Shown: positions 4,230 to 5,105 of the stretch, piece by piece
Numbering within the stretch: the first letter of the stretch is position 1
How the letters are laid out: each line of letters begins with the position of its first letter
Origin: Synechococcales cyanobacterium PMM_0085
GTDB lineage: Bacteria; Cyanobacteriota; Cyanobacteriia; Elainellales; Elainellaceae
DNA: 5,105 bases
Reading direction: 5' to 3'
Assembly: GCA_949127705.1 (NCBI GenBank)
Contig: CASBQJ010000339.1
Coordinates: 1-5,105, forward strand
Program-made: the position numbers and the translations under genes
Notes under the pieces: generated by a model
Database searches by the model: none
Seen by the model: the letters and a program-made list of their open reading frames with translations, nothing else
What the model was told of the DNA's origin: nothing

Positions 4230-5105
4230 ATGAAGCACTTGTTGAAACGTCCTACGATCGCTTTTCTCGCCGCTCTTATTCTCACTCTTCTTCATCTAGG
4301 AATTCCACAAGACGTTCAAGGACAGATGATTCAAAGGAGAAGCGATCCGCTTACTGCTGCGTCAGGAACGATCTGGACGGGAGCAGTTCCTGTTTGTTGG
4401 GAAACTACAGGCTTTGATACTGAAAAAGGTTGGGTTCGTTCCGCAATTGCAAATACTTGGGAACGTGAGTCTTTAATCCGCTTCACTGGCTGGCGTAGTT
4501 GCGTCGATGGTTCACAGGGTATTCGCATTAGAATACACGATGGTCATTTTGATCGTAATGGTGATGGAGTATGGAATACTCCGAGGGAAACGGATGCTCC
4601 TCATACCACTGGATTAGGTAATCATCTCAATGGCGTTCCCAGTGGTATGGTACTGAACTTTACCTTCAATAACTGGAAAACAGATTGTAGTACCGGTTCT
4701 AGTCTAGAGAGATGTATTCGGTCAATTGCTGTCCATGAATTTGGTCATGCGATGGGATTTGCTCATGAGCAGAATCGCCCTGATACACCCTCACCTTGTA
4801 GAGAACTAAGGCAAGGCAGTGACGGTGATACACCAGTGGGTGTGTGGGATTTAAGTTCTGTCATGAACTACTGTAATCCTAGATGGAACAATGGTGGACA
4901 ACTAAGCGCGACTGATATACGAGGTGCAAATCTGTTCTATGGACTTCGTACTGGAAGTGCAATAAGTACAGCTTCTTTAGGACGGCGTATTTATGCTTTT
5001 GCTAGAGGGCTAGACGATAATCGTATTTATCATATATCTGCGGCAGATGGGAGACCCTTTGATCCTTGGACTGAAATGCCTGGTGGTGGCACAACAGATG
5101 TAGCA
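4230..5105 (+). CDS. Secreted astacin-like (metzincin) zinc metalloprotease, 3' end outside window
   Basis: The first 292 residues of an exported protease. Residues 1-31 form a Sec signal peptide: basic start MKHLLKR, hydrophobic core to about residue 24, and a possible cleavage after VQG. The zinc site is HEFGHAMGFAHEQNRPD (169-185), matching the astacin/M12 pattern HExxHxxGxxHExxRxD with ligands H169, H173 and H179 and catalytic E170. A Met-turn follows as SSVMNY (M212, Y214). Six cysteines (56, 91, 153, 162, 190, 215) would allow three disulfides. DRNGDG (108-113) resembles a calcium-binding loop. The catalytic domain ends near LFYG (235-238). The sequence then reads GRRIYAFARG...IYH...PWTEMPGG, like the first blade of PLL/DUF346-type lectin propellers, suggesting a carbohydrate-binding C-terminus; this part is less certain. 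An in-frame TAG at 4179-4181 bounds the frame. GC is lower than in the left-hand genes. The frame is open to the last base. Confidence 0.9.
   Translation, partial: MKHLLKRPTIAFLAALILTLLHLGIPQDVQGQMIQRRSDPLTAASGTIWTGAVPVCWETTGFDTEKGWVRSAIANTWERESLIRFTGWRSCVDGSQGIRIRIHDGHFDRNGDGVWNTPRETDAPHTTGLGNHLNGVPSGMVLNFTFNNWKTDCSTGSSLERCIRSIAVHEFGHAMGFAHEQNRPDTPSPCRELRQGSDGDTPVGVWDLSSVMNYCNPRWNNGGQLSATDIRGANLFYGLRTGSAISTASLGRRIYAFARGLDDNRIYHISAADGRPFDPWTEMPGGGTTDVA

Noticed and set aside
4217..4417. Plus-strand 66-codon frame rich in Ser/Arg
   Set aside because: It overlaps the protease gene in another frame, whereas the frame from 4230 encodes a signal peptide and a full zinc motif.

Overview
The window looks like a cyanobacterial chromosome segment. 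The cyanobacterial octamer GCGATCGC (HIP1) occurs six times (293-300, 374-381, 668-675, 1297-1304, 1830-1837, 3013-3020). The protein set also fits: a ThiD of cyanobacterial type, a phasin-like protein and a small Cys-motif protein of cyanobacterial style. I cannot name a genus. Hand-sampled lines give about 57-62% GC in the left part and about 38-48% in the right part. No complete HIP1 lies beyond 3020, so the right-hand 2 kb (recombinase remnant, repeat array, secreted protease) looks compositionally different and may be acquired DNA.

Layout. (1) 2-823 (+): thiD, thiamin pyrimidine kinase, entering from the left edge. (2) 824-1022: convergent intergenic region with a tandem pair of identical 39-nt palindrome-bearing repeats. 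(3) 1023-1442 (-): small acidic helical protein with a four-Cys C-terminal motif. Its leader carries an 11-nt-period direct repeat array and a 12-nt tandem repeat. (4) 1558-1941 (-): phasin-like protein with a C-terminal coiled coil. (5) 2130-2864 (-): LolD/MacB-type ABC ATPase without a permease in view. (6) 3057-3756 (-): integron-integrase-type tyrosine recombinase, inactivated by a +1 frameshift and lacking its catalytic C-terminus. A LexA-box-like sequence lies just upstream. (7) 3864-4027: four units of exactly 41 nt, each with dyad symmetry. One junction is a 15-16 bp inverted repeat around a 6-nt spacer. (8) 4230-5105 (+): secreted metzincin (astacin-like) zinc protease, followed by what looks like the start of a lectin-like propeller repeat. 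It runs off the right edge.

The three intact minus-strand genes could be read in one direction, but the gaps (188 and 115 nt) and the repeat-rich leaders argue for separate control. The most unusual part is 3057-4230: a dead integron-type integrase, a possible SOS operator, a palindromic array in the position an attachment or recombination region would take, and a low-GC secreted protease pointing away from the integrase, as the first cassette of an integron would. That this was once a recombination platform is inference; no attC site or complete integrase is visible.
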